Source: Sialis fuliginosa
Taxonomy: Eukaryota > Arthropoda > Insecta > Megaloptera > Sialidae
Length of the DNA stretch: 64,000 nt
Assembly (NCBI GenBank): GCA_961205875.1
Contig: OY540816.1
Location: forward strand, 1,798,001-1,862,000
Direction: 5' to 3'
Positions 22,391 to 34,555 of this stretch are shown here, in pieces. A program made the translations under genes and the position numbers. The notes beneath the pieces were generated by a model. It searched no databases, had not been told where the DNA came from, and was given only the letters and a program-made list of their open reading frames with translations. Positions within the stretch are counted from its first letter, which is position 1, and every line of letters starts with the position of its first letter.

Positions 22391-23100
22391 ACTTTCTTAT
22401 ACCGAACCTAACCTACCCTAACAGTGAATTGTATACGTGATTCTTTGTTTATTTAAACATTTCTAATAAACTAACAAGAAAGAGCAAAATGAATAATTTT
22501 ATATTTATATAACAAGTGATTTTTTAAACGTAATAACTGAAAACGGATGTTTACTCTTGTAAATTTTTGGATTTTTGAATTATTTTTGAAATAAGAAAAA
22601 ATGTTTTAGATAAAAAATGTCGAGTATGTTATTATCTATAATTTATTCCCCATACATTTTTTTCTCTGTTATGAACCATTTGAATTATAATACATTTTTT
22701 TTTAATTCGTTTTTACAAAAAAATAAATAGAACATAAATTATAGATATATATATTACCTACATTTTTTAACTTGACCATTTTTCTCTATTTCGCACTGTT
22801 TCAGAATAATTCGAAAAATTAAAAAATCGACGTAGGTAAACATAATCCGGTTGAAAGATCGTTTTCAAAAATAGGACGTTTTCTTTCCAGCCAAAAATTA
22901 ATCTTAAATATAAAATATCACCCTTCTACGATTTGTCAGCGCTTACAGACAGACAGACACACAGAGATCATGGCGAAAATAGTCAGAATGGATTCAGGGA
23001 AGGTCAAAATAGATAATTCCGTCAAAATCTGGAATTCGAAAAAAATCGGCTTCACTATACTTATACTAATGTATATTTCATATACATGGTATAAGAAAGT
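22391..23100 (+). mobile_element. Family A TIR repeat, copy 2
   Basis: Complete copy, ACTTTCTTATAC to GTATAAGAAAGT. It preserves the uninterrupted sequence around AAAATTTACAAGAGTAAACA (reverse strand, near 22550) into which the LTR of 53170-53884 inserted in copy 5. It carries a short CCTAA run right after the left end. Confidence 0.8.
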
Positions 23101-23157
23101 AAAAAAGCATTTTAAAGCTTCAAGTATCTAGTTTTGAGATTCTTTTAGCATATTTTT

Positions 23158-24540
23158 AGGGTTCCGAAGAAACCCTATTACTATCGCTTTGTCGTCCGTC
23201 CGTATGTCCGACCGTCCGTCCGTCCTTTTCACTCAAAGCTAAATAGCTCGTAAACTATATAAGCTAGAAACTTGAAATTTTTACTGAACATGTAAAATGA
23301 CACCCTCTAGTAAAATATGTACAAATTTATTGAATAAATAATTTTTCAGGGGGGGAAATAAGGAGCTAAAGCTAGGTAAAAACAATATTTTTTTTTATAC
23401 CAAGGCATGTGACACGTTAAAATGTATAACCAAACAAGCGTAATTTGACCCTTTTTTATTTTTTTTCTAAATCAAAAATGGTGCATGTAGGGGGCTTTAA
23501 AGCAAATCCAAAAAAACAAAAAAATTTTATACCAAGACGTGTGGCACGTCAAAATTTACGTCTCAATTAGTAGAATATGCCCCTATTTTTTATTTTTTTT
23601 CTAACTCAAAAATGGCGCCTGTAGGGGGCTAAAAGCAGTATATTATTCTGTCCCCCCCCTCTAACTCTGTAACTACCGGCTCAAAAAATCTGAAAAAAAT
23701 TTGGTAACGAGGTTTTGGTGGGACTACCAACAACAAATACTAAAGTCAATAATATAATTTTAAATTTTGGAATAATAGGGAGGGGTGTAAGAGAATTTAA
23801 AATTTTTATTTTCATATCTAGGCATGTGATATGTCAAAATGTACATCTCAATTCGTAGAACATGACCATATATTTTTTTTTTTCTAACTCAAAAATGGCG
23901 CCTGTAGGGGGCTAAAAGCAGTGTTTTATTTTGTCCCCCACCCCCCTCTATCTCTGTAACTACTCGCTCAAAAAATCTGAAAAAAATTTGGTAACGAGGC
24001 TTTGGTGGGACTACCAACGACAAATACTAAAGTCAACAATATAATTTTAAATTTTGGAATAATAGGGAGGGGTGTAAGAGAATTAAAAATTTTTATTTTC
24101 ATATCTAGGCATGTGATATGTCAAAATGTACATCTCAATTCGTAGAACATGACCATATTTTTTATTTTTTTTCTAACTCAAAAATGGCGCCTGTAGGGGG
24201 CTAAAACCAGTGTTTTATTTTGTCCCCCCCCCCTCTATCTTTGTATCTACTGGCTCAAAAAATCTGAAAAAAATTTGGTAACGAGGCTTTGGTGGGACTA
24301 CTAACGACAAATACTAAAGCCAACAATATAATTTTAAATTTTGGAATTATAGGGAGGGGCGTCATAAATTTTTTTTTTGATATCTAGGCATGTGGTATGT
24401 CAAAATATAGATCTCAATTAGTAGAACTTGAGACTTTTTTATATTTTACTTTAACTTAAAAATGCACCTGTAAGTGGTTCCAAACATTTCACGTAGTACG
24501 TACTTCGGAACCCTTATGGCATACACTCGTGTATGTCTTG
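23158..24540 (+). mobile_element. Family B repeat, copy 1, with internal tandem units
   Basis: Opens AGGGTTCCGAAGAAACCCT and closes ACTTCGGAACCCT, followed by a palindromic tail TTATGGCATACACTCGTGTA shared with copy 2 (41645-42421, inverted). Near the start is a GTCCGTCCG-rich tract. The core holds three tandem units of about 285-290 bp, each marked by CTCAAAAATGGCGCCTGTAG (near 23605, 23890 and 24178). The layout parallels family C, though the core text differs. No coding sequence. Confidence 0.8.
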
Positions 24541-25129
24541 CCGGAATTATTTTTAGTTACGGTTATCGCGCAATCATAAGAAATAGTGAGACACAAAAAT
24601 GTTCCTATTTTTTTTTAAGGGTCCGCGGTTTCGGGAAATTTTTTTTCAATTAAACCATTGCATTAGTCAGTTAACTTGTTTGTTCAGCTTTAATTTGTTT
24701 TTTTTTTTGGTCCCTCTCAATTTTTTTTGCCGAGATATCTGACTTTAAATGAAAAATGATTCTTTTGTCTTCGTTCATAAATATATCAGCAACCAATGAT
24801 TAAACAGTAAAGTTAAGGGCAGTTTTAAGAACTTGATTAAATTTCCTATAAGACCCTTTCATGACTTTATTAGAAAACATTTTTTTTTAGCCTCACCATT
24901 AGTTTCAAAAGGTACAAAAAAATGACTTTTTATGGTCTTTTAGTAATCTGTCGCTACTTTACAAATATTGATGGGAAGACTAATGTTTCCAGGTATTTTT
25001 ACAGCTTAATGTACTCCCAACAGTCCTGTAAATTTTGAAATTGATCCATCGAACCGTTTTTTTGTAATTGTTTGTTCCTTTAATTTTTCGGATAAGTGTA
25101 ATTACAATCGGTATTAAATCTTAAAAAAC

Positions 25130-26178
25130 ATACATGGTGAATCATATCAAGTGAAATAGTTGATCGTGAAAAATATTTAAAACAAAAAAGTTCGGGAACT
25201 CTTCGTGAGGGAGCTACAGACCGCCAAATATTTTGCCTAAAATGAGTTTTTATTTAATATCTGAAGAGCCCATTGTCATACAGTAATAAAAATGTAATAC
25301 CCGGTTTAGTATTTATACGTGTTATCGATTTCCAGGATCAACCAATGATTATGGGTCTTTTTATTTTTATTTAGTATTTTTTTGTTCTTACTATTTTTTC
25401 TGTTTGGCACTTTTATTTGCCACAAAATATACGGAAATATATTTTAAGAATTTGTCATAAATTCAACCGTTTGCGAGAAATATGATAGTAAAGATAGTTT
25501 TACAGAAATTGACTTAATACGTTAATAAAAAAGTTCATGTAAATATATTTCCAAAAATGCATCCTTAGATAGCAATTTTTAGTTTCGTTTTTTAGTCAAA
25601 TTAGTTAAGTACGAATTACAGTAATACAACTGGCTATAAGTCTATGAGGACTCATATTAAATGAAATATTTATATCAACCTTTTTTTTAATTTTTAATCC
25701 AGGAACAAGAACCTACATTTATTTTGTAAAATCCGTATTAAGTCGAATTCTGTAATCTATACTATCATATTTCTCGCATGACAAATTATTATTAAAATAT
25801 ATTTATTTCTATGTATTTTGTGGCATATAATCTTATAAAAATGCCAAACATAGAAAAAAATTAAAGAACAAAAAAATACTTGATAAAAATTCGTAGGCCC
25901 ACTGACTGTATACACCCTGATATAAATAATCATTGGTTGATATTGGAAATCGATAACACGTATAAATACTAAATTGGGTATCAAATTTCATTACTGTATT
26001 ACAATGAGTTCTCCAGATATTAAATAAAAACTAATTTTAGGCAAAATCATTGGCAGACTGTAGCTCCCTCACGAAGAGTTTCCGGGCACATGCTAATGTG
26101 AACTTTTTTACTTGAAATATTTTTCTCGATCAATCAAGTTTGTTCCACCTGACAAGAATCATCCTGTCTATTATGAAT
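25130..26178. mobile_element. Foldback element related to 18160-19090
   Basis: Arms pair between ACTCTTCGTGAGGGAGCTAC near 25198 and GTAGCTCCCTCACGAAGAGT near 26061, with further matches toward the ends (TATCAAGTGAAAT, GTTCCACCTGAC) and the centre (TATCATATTTCTCGC). It is more decayed at its tips than the 18160 copy. It lies in the 11.6-kb intron of the PDZ gene. Confidence 0.7.
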
Positions 26179-27366
26179 GTTTCAAAACGGGAAACACACC
26201 TTTAATTTAATTTACCTACTCAATATAATTTTTGGATTACCTTATTATTTAAATAGATATTATAAAAACTAAAAACAGTTCAATACAATACAAAATTTTA
26301 GAAAATACTAATTCGGAATATTTCTGTATGTGCTCCGGACGTAATTATTCAATATACATTTTTTATTTATTTATTTTTATTAATTTTTATTATTTTCATA
26401 ATTATTTTTATTATTATTAATATCACAACTACATTTTTTTAAATTTTAATTTACGATTTTATTATAAAATACTGTATTACAATTTAAATCTTTTTTTGGT
26501 GTTCTGATATAGTTGGCAATACTGACCATGAGAAAGTGCTTCTAAAAATAACATTTATTTTTTATATTATATTTTTTAATGTTAAAATTCGTTTTAAAAT
26601 ATACATATTTATGCATTGTTAGTTCAAATATTAAAAAAAGATCAAATAAGTTTATAAAAAAATATCTTCTAAATATACTCACGGAATCACGCACGAGAAA
26701 AATGTGCTCACGCACGGTTGTTTTAATTTGACTCACGATCACGCCCGCTCACGATTCATGATTTTAAAATCGCTCACGCTGACGTGGGTCACGACCGTGA
26801 CCCGAAAAAATCACGACCCGCGCCCAACTCTAATGTGAGTGTCAGATAGCATGGAATAGCGAATGTGTAAAAAAAAAACAAATGACTATATTGATAAAAT
26901 AAACGCGTCGCGTCGATGTAAATAGACGTGCGATATTCGCTGCCGCAATTAACGCGTTTTTTTCGCGCTGCAGCCGCTACGAATGTTTCGCTTCTGTTTA
27001 TGGGAGCCTATATATTTATTTTCTGTTCTTGAGAGTTGTTTGTTTTTGAAGACGTTATAAACACTGAACAGCTTTGAAGTATATTTTCAAATTCAATGCT
27101 AGGTAATTCGTTAAACGTAGTAGAACCTGTATTTACATTATAATATACATACGTGTGTATGCCTGTTTGGAAGTTTGTGGTTTGTAAGATGTATGTACGT
27201 ATGTAAAGTAGGTGCTTCGCTGCGTAGAATATGTATTGTTTTGTTGTCTCTGAGGATCTTTGTTGATTATGTTAGTGTATATCAAAAATATACTTGGTTC
27301 ATAGAAGTAGATATTAAATTATGTGGTTAAGTGGTTAATTTTTTTTATTAAAACAAGGTTGAAGTG
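26179..27366. other. Intronic DNA with element fragments
   Basis: Mostly AT-rich. At 26690-26833 tandem CTCACGATCACG / CACGACCCG words end in GCGCCCAACTCTA, matching the CAGAGTTGGGC end type of the hAT element at 5969; this is probably a truncated relative. A GC-richer stretch (26900-27010, GACGTGCGATATTCGCTGCC) shows no splice borders or domain. No gene is called. Confidence 0.4.
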
Positions 27367-28808
27367 CACGGAGAGAAAAATCTTAGAAAAATTACTGTGC
27401 TCTGCACTATAAACGATGTGCGAAAGTCGAATATGGTCAATTTTATACGGTAAAATAAGAAAAATTAAAATTCATAGTATAAAAAGTAAAGGACACAATA
27501 TTATTTTTTAAAATACAGCCCAGCGAAATTTATAAAACAGCACAGTAAAAAGTTCCTATCTCGACAAATTTGTATTTTTTAATTGTTTTTCTTAAAAAAA
27601 ATGCTATTTAAGTTGATGTAAATTATTAGGCGGTCTGATATATTTTACAATACTGACTTATAAAATTCAATGATATTTCAAAGATATCTGGCTAAAGCAG
27701 AAAGAAAGAAAAAGACAGAAGATACCAATTATGTTGAAAACACAAAAACTAAAAATGTTATATCTCATTAACTGTTAGTCGTGGAGATGTATGTATGGTT
27801 TTATTTTGTTTGTAAAACGATTCTCTAAAAATCATACGCATCATGTCTAGATCTCAGATTTATGGTTTTCAATATATTTTAATAGAAAGTTGGGATATAA
27901 AGCAAATTTCACTATCAGCATAAACAAGGTAGTAAGGTTCGAGTACAGTCGGCTATTTTCGATTTCCGACGGCGTATAAGCTGACAGTTACATACTTTTT
28001 TTGGAATGTATATTTGTTTTAAAAGTACATATTGTAATTGTGTAGTGTTTTCTATTTTAAAGATATTTTTCTATGTTATCGTGATTTTAAAGTATTATAT
28101 TATAATTTATATTAAAAAGTGTTGTGAATAATATTAAAGCGGGAAATGTAGCATATTTAGATTCAAAATGGCTATGATTGTTTTTATTTTATTAAAATTA
28201 TTGTTTTGTGCGAATTTTAAATGAAAGTGGGTGATAAATGTTTTACAATAATGTTTTGCTCGGTTTTAATGTGTTATTTTTAGAAAATTTATTTGTAAAA
28301 TAAGTTTTGACAGATAAAGGTTAGTTTAGATTTTAGATATTGAAAATACGTTATTTTATATTTAATTTGTTCTGTGAATCGGTCTCTTTGCACATGTATT
28401 GGTTGTCATATCTTTATGTAAATTGTTCTACAACTATATTTGTAAACTATTATTAATTGCAAAATTCAAAACAATGTATATTATATAAATAAATCGATAA
28501 ATTTCTTAAAATGAAATTGCTTTTTATTGTTTTTACCTTTCTGTTTAAAATAAATAAATAATAAGCTATAGAAATTTTACTGAATCGGTAAGGCAGTTTT
28601 CTGATACAGCATTCCAAATATTACCATGCTAGCACTGTAATTTTTACCGTGGTAAAAAAGCAATTTATATAAAGTAAGCACTGATAATTTTTATATGGAC
28701 GTATAAATATTTTTTACTTGTATCGTCGATTGCGCACGCATTATAAGAGAGCACAGTAATTTTTCTAAGATTTTCTGTATAAAAATTATCATGACTTTTC
28801 TCTCTGTG
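27367..28808. mobile_element. TIR element, CACGGAGAGAAAA ends
   Basis: Left CACGGAGAGAAAAATCTTAG and right CTCTCTGTG are inverted, and the deeper box CTTAGAAAAATTACTGTGCT is exactly mirrored near 28752-28771. Length about 1.44 kb; the interior has no protein-like frame and no TSD was recognised. Superfamily not assigned. Confidence 0.6.
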
Positions 28809-28838
28809 TGGGGTGAGACCCTTTAGGTCCACACAATC

Positions 28839-29573
28839 AACTTCCCAACACAGTATGATTATAAATACTTGAATACTGATTATTTATTGTTTCCGTATAG
28901 TTTATGTGAATATTTTTTTAATATGTATATGACAAATTTAAATGGAATTTGTCAGAAATAAAACGCTCCTTTGTATTATGAATATTAGTTTTCTAATATC
29001 CTAATGTCAAAAATATAACACACATTTTTAGAATAGCTAATTTGACAATTAGAATTAAATTGCATTTGTTTTATAAAACGTAACCATACTGACAATTTAA
29101 ATTTAATTGCGTTTGTTTCCAAGGGAATATGAATTGAAGACTTTTGAGGGTGGTTTCCACCTTTCACCCCTTCTATGGCTGTTTAGGTACGTATAACAAA
29201 AAAATACTGAAATACATTTTTCATTATTTGTATTGTAGAATATTTATGCTAAGTTTCAAGTAAATCCGACCAAAAAAACTTTACACCCCTTTTTACTCCC
29301 TTAGAGGTTGAATTTCGAAAAATCCTTTCTTTCAGATCATATTTACGTCAAGACGCTTCGATTGGCACCCCAACGAAGTCAATAGCTTTTTTCATTTGCG
29401 AGATTTCGTGAACGTAAAAAATGACACGCACATACGTATGTACATAAATACACACACAGATATCTTTCTAAAAATAGTGTAAATATACTATGGTGACCTT
29501 AAAACATACAAATATGTTGAAATTTTTGATTTTGATTTTCGGACCGATTAAAATAACTTCCAGTTGGGAAGTT
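28839..29573 (+). repeat. Family H composite, AACTTCCCAAC ends
   Basis: AACTTCCCAAC at 28839 is mirrored by GTTGGGAAGTT at 29563. Inside are the AGTTTCAAGTAAATCCGACC segment and CCTTTCTTTCAGATCATATT, also seen near 39590, and a short AC-rich tract. The left part is collinear with 39240-39360 (ATTGATTATTTATTGTTT). Confidence 0.5.
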
Positions 29574-30054
29574 AAAAAAAAAACATTAGTAAATATTATG
29601 AAGTACCTCCTATTAAAAAATCTCAATTTAATTATTTGAAACTTTTATATCCGACGCCAGAGATTTATATGATGATAAAATTTGAAGCTCAGATTTTCTT
29701 GTGGAAATCTTAATTCTGATACATTTGTACAATGAATACAGAATATCGTATTATCTACGAAATAATGTTAACAAAGAACCAACTCTGTTGACATTACATT
29801 TATCGTTCAAAAGTAATTTGTTTGATGTTAATTTGTTCGAAGGAATTTTGTTTGAATGGTAATTTTTTCGAACTACATTTGATCGAACAGAAATTTGTTC
29901 GAATTTCAAATTAATTTATATAATATGAGTGACAAAATGTACACCACGTATATGTTTGACACGTATAAATTAATTAAGGTCATAGACGTATTAATTTTTT
30001 ACAAATGTTATTATAAAATATGTACATGTGTATATACATATATACCATACATAT
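29574..30054. other. AT-rich spacer
   Basis: No gene. A degenerate TTTGTTCGAA-type minisatellite lies at about 29800-29910, resembling the one at 718-800. Confidence 0.4.
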
Positions 30055-30470
30055 AATAACGTGTCCTGACTGACAGATTCATCATCGTTGAGCCGAAACC
30101 CCTGGATCTAAAAACGTGAAATTTCAGGGGTGTCTTCTTTAATGATGTAAGCATCCATTAAAAAAGGATATCTCGCAATTCAATCTCTACGGAGGTAAAA
30201 GGGGGTGTAAAAGTTTGTGTGATAAAAAAATATTTTTGGTCGGATTTACTTGAACTTAAAATAAATACTTTAGAACATAAATAATGAAATACATATTTCA
30301 GCAAATCCCAAAATTCAACTCCTAAGGGGTTGTAAGGGGGTGGAAACGTTTGAATGAGAAAACATTTTCTGTTTGTATTCACTCGAATGAAACATGTTAC
30401 AAATACTCTACAAGAGAAATAACATTTTCGAAAATTCAAAGCCTAAGGGATGGGGGGATTGGTATTAATG
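30055..30470 (-). repeat. Family H/G tail, inverted copy
   Basis: Reverse complement is collinear with 63340-63660: it starts from a TTGCAACCC-like segment and AGTTGAATTTTGGGATTTGC, passes AAGACACCCCTGAAATTTCA and ends in GATGAATC...CAGTCAGGACA. The minus-strand frame across it is a repeat translation, not a gene. Confidence 0.6.
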
Positions 30471-30806
30471 TTTAAAAATTTTGATATACAGTGTTAAGAG
30501 TGGATATCGACTTTATTTTGAAAACTATAAAAATTAGAGCAATATTTCAAATTGTAACTACCATTGAATTTTCATTTGAAATAATAATAAAACATCATGC
30601 AACCCCCACCCATACTCGCATCACCCATACGTTTCTCAATTTTGATATTTTAAATGGAATCCCCCATATTTTAATTTGGAATTTGAAAGCTATATTTATT
30701 TAATAAACTTTTTACTTCAACAAAATCTTTCTATGAAGGACCATTTAAGAAATATTGGACAAAATGTGTATTTTTTTTGTCACATTAAGAGTAGATATCT
30801 ATTATA

Positions 30807-31496
30807 GGGATGTACCGGAACTGGAATTTTGAATTCCGGTCGGAAACGGAATCACCGGAATTTACAGTAAAATTCCGGCCGGAACCGGATTTTTTTTCAA
30901 TCATTATATTTTAAATAATAATAATGAAATGATTTTTTGCATAGATTATTAACTTAATTAAATTAATATTTTATATGGTATTTCTAAAATAGTAGAGGCG
31001 TAGAGTCCTACATTAGGTAGGTATATTATAAAAAATATTATTTTTTACAAATCTTGTAATTTTTACAGCTTCGTAAGATTGATTGTTTCAAATTGTTTGT
31101 TTATAATAATTTCTTCTTGATCGAATCTAATTACATTTCTGGTGTCAAATTATAAATGTGATAAATCACAAACAGCATCTAGGCATATTCACAATAGAGA
31201 AGATTGTATACATTTTTACAGATAAAATAATGCCTATTACTCGAAATAAAAGCACTTATACATTACAATTATATTATAGTGCATGTATTATAAACAATAC
31301 TGCATTATATTAATACTATTAGCTAAGTTCAGATAGTTTTTGAAGAAAACATATTTAGGGCTACAGTATTATTAAAAAATTCAAAACAAGTCTTATTTTT
31401 ACACCATAAGAATTGGAAATTTTAAAAAATCTTTGATATACAGGGAGAGTCATATCAGGTGGAACAAACTGAAACAGTTTATTAAGAAAAAAATTT
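30807..31496 (+). mobile_element. CCGGAACCGGAAT-ended repeat, copy 2 (truncated)
   Basis: Collinear with 17556-18160, beginning GGGATGTACCGGAAC and ending with CAGGGAGAGTCATATCAGG plus about 40 further bases, where it is cut by the foldback that begins near 31497. Confidence 0.65.
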
Positions 31497-32928
31497 CCGC
31501 GGTTTTGGTCAGTTAAAATAAGATTTTGTAAAAACGCTCAAACACATCGATAAATCATGATTACATTTGAAAGGTTTTTTCATTCTAAACAAGGTGCTTT
31601 TTTAGGTTTCCGTAGAAAACTAGGAAACCTTATAGTTTCGCCATGTCCGTCCATCCGTCCTCAAAAATTTTAAGCCGATTAAGATGAAATTTGGTATACA
31701 TACGAAGACTGATAACCCAAAAACAGAAATGATAATATTTTTGAAAAAAAAAATTTTTTGGACCCCCCTCCCATAGACTGAAAAATGAACTCACATTTTT
31801 TTTTTCACTTAACCCATTGAGTGGGTGGTCATTGGATAGGTCTCCTAAAATACAACAAATAATGTTAAATGATCTTTTGATTTTAACCCTTCAGTCAAAA
31901 TATATTTGCATTTAAATGTCGTTATCAGAGCGTCCCCCCCACCCTAATTTCTAAACTATCTATTCAAAAAATCTGAAAAAAATTCGGAATGTAACTTTGA
32001 ATTAGTACTTTCACTGAAAATTATAACGAACACTATCAAAATTATTTTGGACCCCCTCCCATAGACTGAAAATTGTACTCAATTTTTTTTCACTTACCCC
32101 ATTGAGTGGGGTATCTTTAGATAGGTCTCCTAAAATACAACAAAAAATGTTATATGACATTTTGATTTTAACCGTTCAGTCACGATATATTTGCATTTAA
32201 ATGTCGTTATCAGAGCGTCCGTTGAAATAACTCTTGTTTATAAATCGTAATGACTACGGAAACCTATCATGTGCGTGCCCAACACGCACTTGGCCGTTTT
32301 ATTTTCAAATCTATTTAATTTTAGTTAAGTTATTTACATTTTTAATTCCATGAATGATTTATTTTGTGATCAACAAAACAAACATTTAGAACTAAAATTT
32401 AAAATAAAGTAGGCTTATTTTATAATCAGATAAATCACAAAAATTTACTAACATCCAAAACTTTAACTTTTAATTCAATAAATGTTCAAATTGATCTCCG
32501 CTAGCTTTCATACAAAAATACAAGTTATGCTCAAAATTATTTCTCACTTGTTGAAACGTTTGGGGAGTAAGTTGGCGACATTTCTTGGTAATAAGCCTAC
32601 TTTGTTTTGAATTTTAGTTTTAAATTGTTGTTTTGTTGATCAGAAAATAAATGCATTTATTGAACTACAAATGTAAATAACTTGACTAAAATTCAAAAGA
32701 TTTGAAAAAAACAAAAAGCACCTTGTTTAGAATGAAAAAACCTTTCAAATGAAGTATAACTTGCCCTATCATGCTATTTAAAATTTTAAGGGTTGTACTC
32801 ATAGCGCAAAGGGTTGAAAAGATTCTTGCAAACATTTTATTGCAAAAGATGTCCCCCTTGAAATCAAAATCGACGCGTTCGAGCGTTTTTTCAAAATCTT
32901 ATTTTAACTGGCCAAAACCGCGGCCGTT
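31497..32928. mobile_element. Foldback element interrupted by family C
   Basis: Outer arms CCGCGGTTTTGGTCAGTTAA (left) and TTAACTGGCCAAAACCGCGG (right) are inverted; next come AAAGGTTTTTTCATTCTAAA against TTTAGAATGAAAAAACCTTT, and beyond the insert ATAAAGTAGGCTTATT against AATAAGCCTACTTTG. The match stops at 31604 and resumes near 32297, exactly where family C copy 1 lies. Without the insert the element is about 0.74 kb. No coding capacity. Intronic. Confidence 0.8.
31604..32296 (+). mobile_element. Family C repeat, copy 1
   Basis: Opens AGGTTTCCGTAGAAAACTAG, closes ACTACGGAAACCT with the tail CGTGCCCAACACGCACTTGG. It contains two tandem units marked by CCCATAGACTGAAAA and TAGATAGGTCTCCTAAAA. 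Copy 2 at 47041-48026 has more units; copy 3 at 40462 is inverted and truncated. Confidence 0.8.
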
Positions 32929-32951
32929 TCGTTTTCGTTGGACCAACCTAT

Positions 32952-33728
32952 ATATTCATGATGAAAGGAACCAATTCGTTTAAAATTCAGGTAATTATTT
33001 TGTGCAAAAACGCTCGGAGCCGTCGATTACTATTTTTAGTTGCGGATTTTTTGACATAAGAAAATTGTATACAAGGTATCTCAAGAAGAACAAATACAGT
33101 CATCATTGATTTATTTAAATAGAATACGGTATACTCTGAACACTTTTTGTACAACATACCATATCTCTAAAATCAGCGATTTTCGGAATAATGACGTTTG
33201 AAAATTGACATTTTGAATTACACACAAGTCAAATAAAATGTTTAAATTGAACAAATACACCTTGAACATTTTTTTAAAAGCCAACAAAAACAACCTGGTA
33301 TTGCAAAAAAAAGAAAAAAAAGGAAAAATAAAAAAATGAAAAAAGTTCAATGTTTTCTTTTGGGCATACCAGGTTGTTTTTGTTGGCTTTTAAAAAAATG
33401 TTCAAGGTGTATTTGTTCAATTTAAACATTTTATTTGATTTGTGTGTATTTCAAAATGTCAATTTTCAAACGTCATTATTCCAAAAACCGCTGATTTTAG
33501 AGATATGGTAAAAGTGTTCAGGATATACCGTACAATTCAAAAATGGCATAATATATAGGGTGTTCTACAATGATGACTGTATATGTTCTTCTTGAGACAC
33601 CCTGTATACAATTTTCTTATGTCAAAAAATCCGCAACTAAAAATACTAATCGACGGGTCCGAGTGTTCTTGCACAAAATAATTACCTGAATTTTAAACGA
33701 ATTTGTTCCTTTCATCATGAATATATTT
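32952..33728. mobile_element. Foldback element, TATATTCATGATGAAAGG arms
   Basis: Arms pair from TATTCATGATGAAAGGAACC to its near-inverse at 33707-33727, then through TCAGGTAATTATTTTGTGCA, the CCGCAACTAAAAATA box and AAGCCAACAAAAACAACCTG near 33280 against CAGGTTGTTTTTGTTGGCTT near 33371; the centre is a poly-A/G stretch. Arms run nearly the full length, about 380 bp each. The right end lies about 30 bp from the donor of exon 33760-34059, so this hairpin would form at the very start of the downstream intron. Confidence 0.8.
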
Positions 33729-33759
33729 AATAATTATTTTTGTATGTTTAAAATCTTAC

Positions 33760-34059
33760 TCTGATTACTGCCACTGGCACAAGACCCTAACAACTTGGAC
33801 ACTTGCGGTGCTTTGTTGCCGTTGCAGATGTTGCCACTAGACTGGGTGCGTCTGCCGGACAGACCTTTGCCCGTGTGTCGACTGACGTTCGCGCCCATGG
33901 CGGTCGGCACTGTCACGCCGGTGGTACCACCATGGCAACCCGGTGCCGCTAGTTGCCGCACCAGTCGCAGCAGCACCAGATCTGGGGAAGCTCGGAGACT
34001 TCGCCGCACCTGAGCAAGACGATCCGCCGGCTGATTGTTGATGCCCAACACGCGATCGC
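33760..34059 (-). CDS. Internal exon encoding the C-terminal part of a PDZ domain
   Basis: A 300-bp GC-rich island on the minus strand. Acceptor AAATTTCCAG (AG at 34061-34060) and donor GTAAGATT (33759 downward) are both good; phase 1 in and phase 1 out. The peptide begins GDRVLGINNQPADRL, the beta-strand signature of PDZ domains, followed by a helix and strand (AQVRRSLRASPDLVLLRLVR), which completes the PDZ fold; the carboxylate-binding GLGF loop must be encoded by an upstream exon outside or not recognised here. The rest is Gly/Ser/Thr-rich linker ending ASGSNQ. PDZ proteins are usually cytoplasmic scaffolds at junctions or synapses; the specific gene was not identified. Splices in frame to 21861-22176. 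Confidence 0.82.
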
Positions 34060-34061
34060 CT

Positions 34062-34555
34062 GGAAATTTAGAATGTGTTATTATATTTTAAAACAGGTTG
34101 CAAAACTGACAAAGCACATTAATTTGATTAGACTAAAATAATGATATTAGACTATTTGATATGATAATAATATAATTAATGTTTCTTTTAATGATCAGAT
34201 TTCATCGTTGTGTCTATTTTAAAAATATAAAAATAACTTTTATGTATATAGCTGTGCAAGTAAAAATACTTAAGTACTTTTGAAATTAAACCCAAATACT
34301 TGCAATTATACTTAAATACTTATTGATAATAAACTGTAGGTAGTCTATTCCTACTAAAAAAAAATGGTCATTCAATTGAAAACTAAGCAATAACTGAAAA
34401 CCTTTTTTTTTACTCTTAATTTACCTAATTTTTACGCTGCGGGAGCCCCCAGTGGTAATTACGGCTCTGATACTTTTGTAGAAGTACTAACAATTTTGTA
34501 AAAATTATTAAGTATATTTTGTATAATACATTATTTTGTATTTGTACTTAAGAAT
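34062..34555. other. Spacer with AAGTACTT-rich text and a hAT-like end
   Basis: Repeated AAGTACTT/AATACTT words occur at 34264-34320 and 34485-34555. At about 34436-34471 GCTGCGGGAGCCCCCAGTGG with TAATTACGGCTCTG resembles the right end of the 12737-13528 hAT family; the left end (near 34335, ACTGTAGGTAGTC) is weak. No gene. Confidence 0.4.

Larger units (their letters stand above)
22288..25098. mobile_element. Tc1/mariner-like element split by nested repeats
   Basis: Inverted ends CACTTATCAAAAAAATTAAA with GGAACAAACAATT (left) and AATTGTTTGTTCC with a TCGGATAAGTG end (right) are flanked by TA (22286-22287, 25099-25100). Ends of this type with TA duplications are typical of Tc1-like elements. 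Inside are family A copy 2 and then family B copy 1; removing them leaves roughly 0.7 kb with no transposase frame. It lies in the intron between exons 33760-34059 and 21861-22176. Confidence 0.75.
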
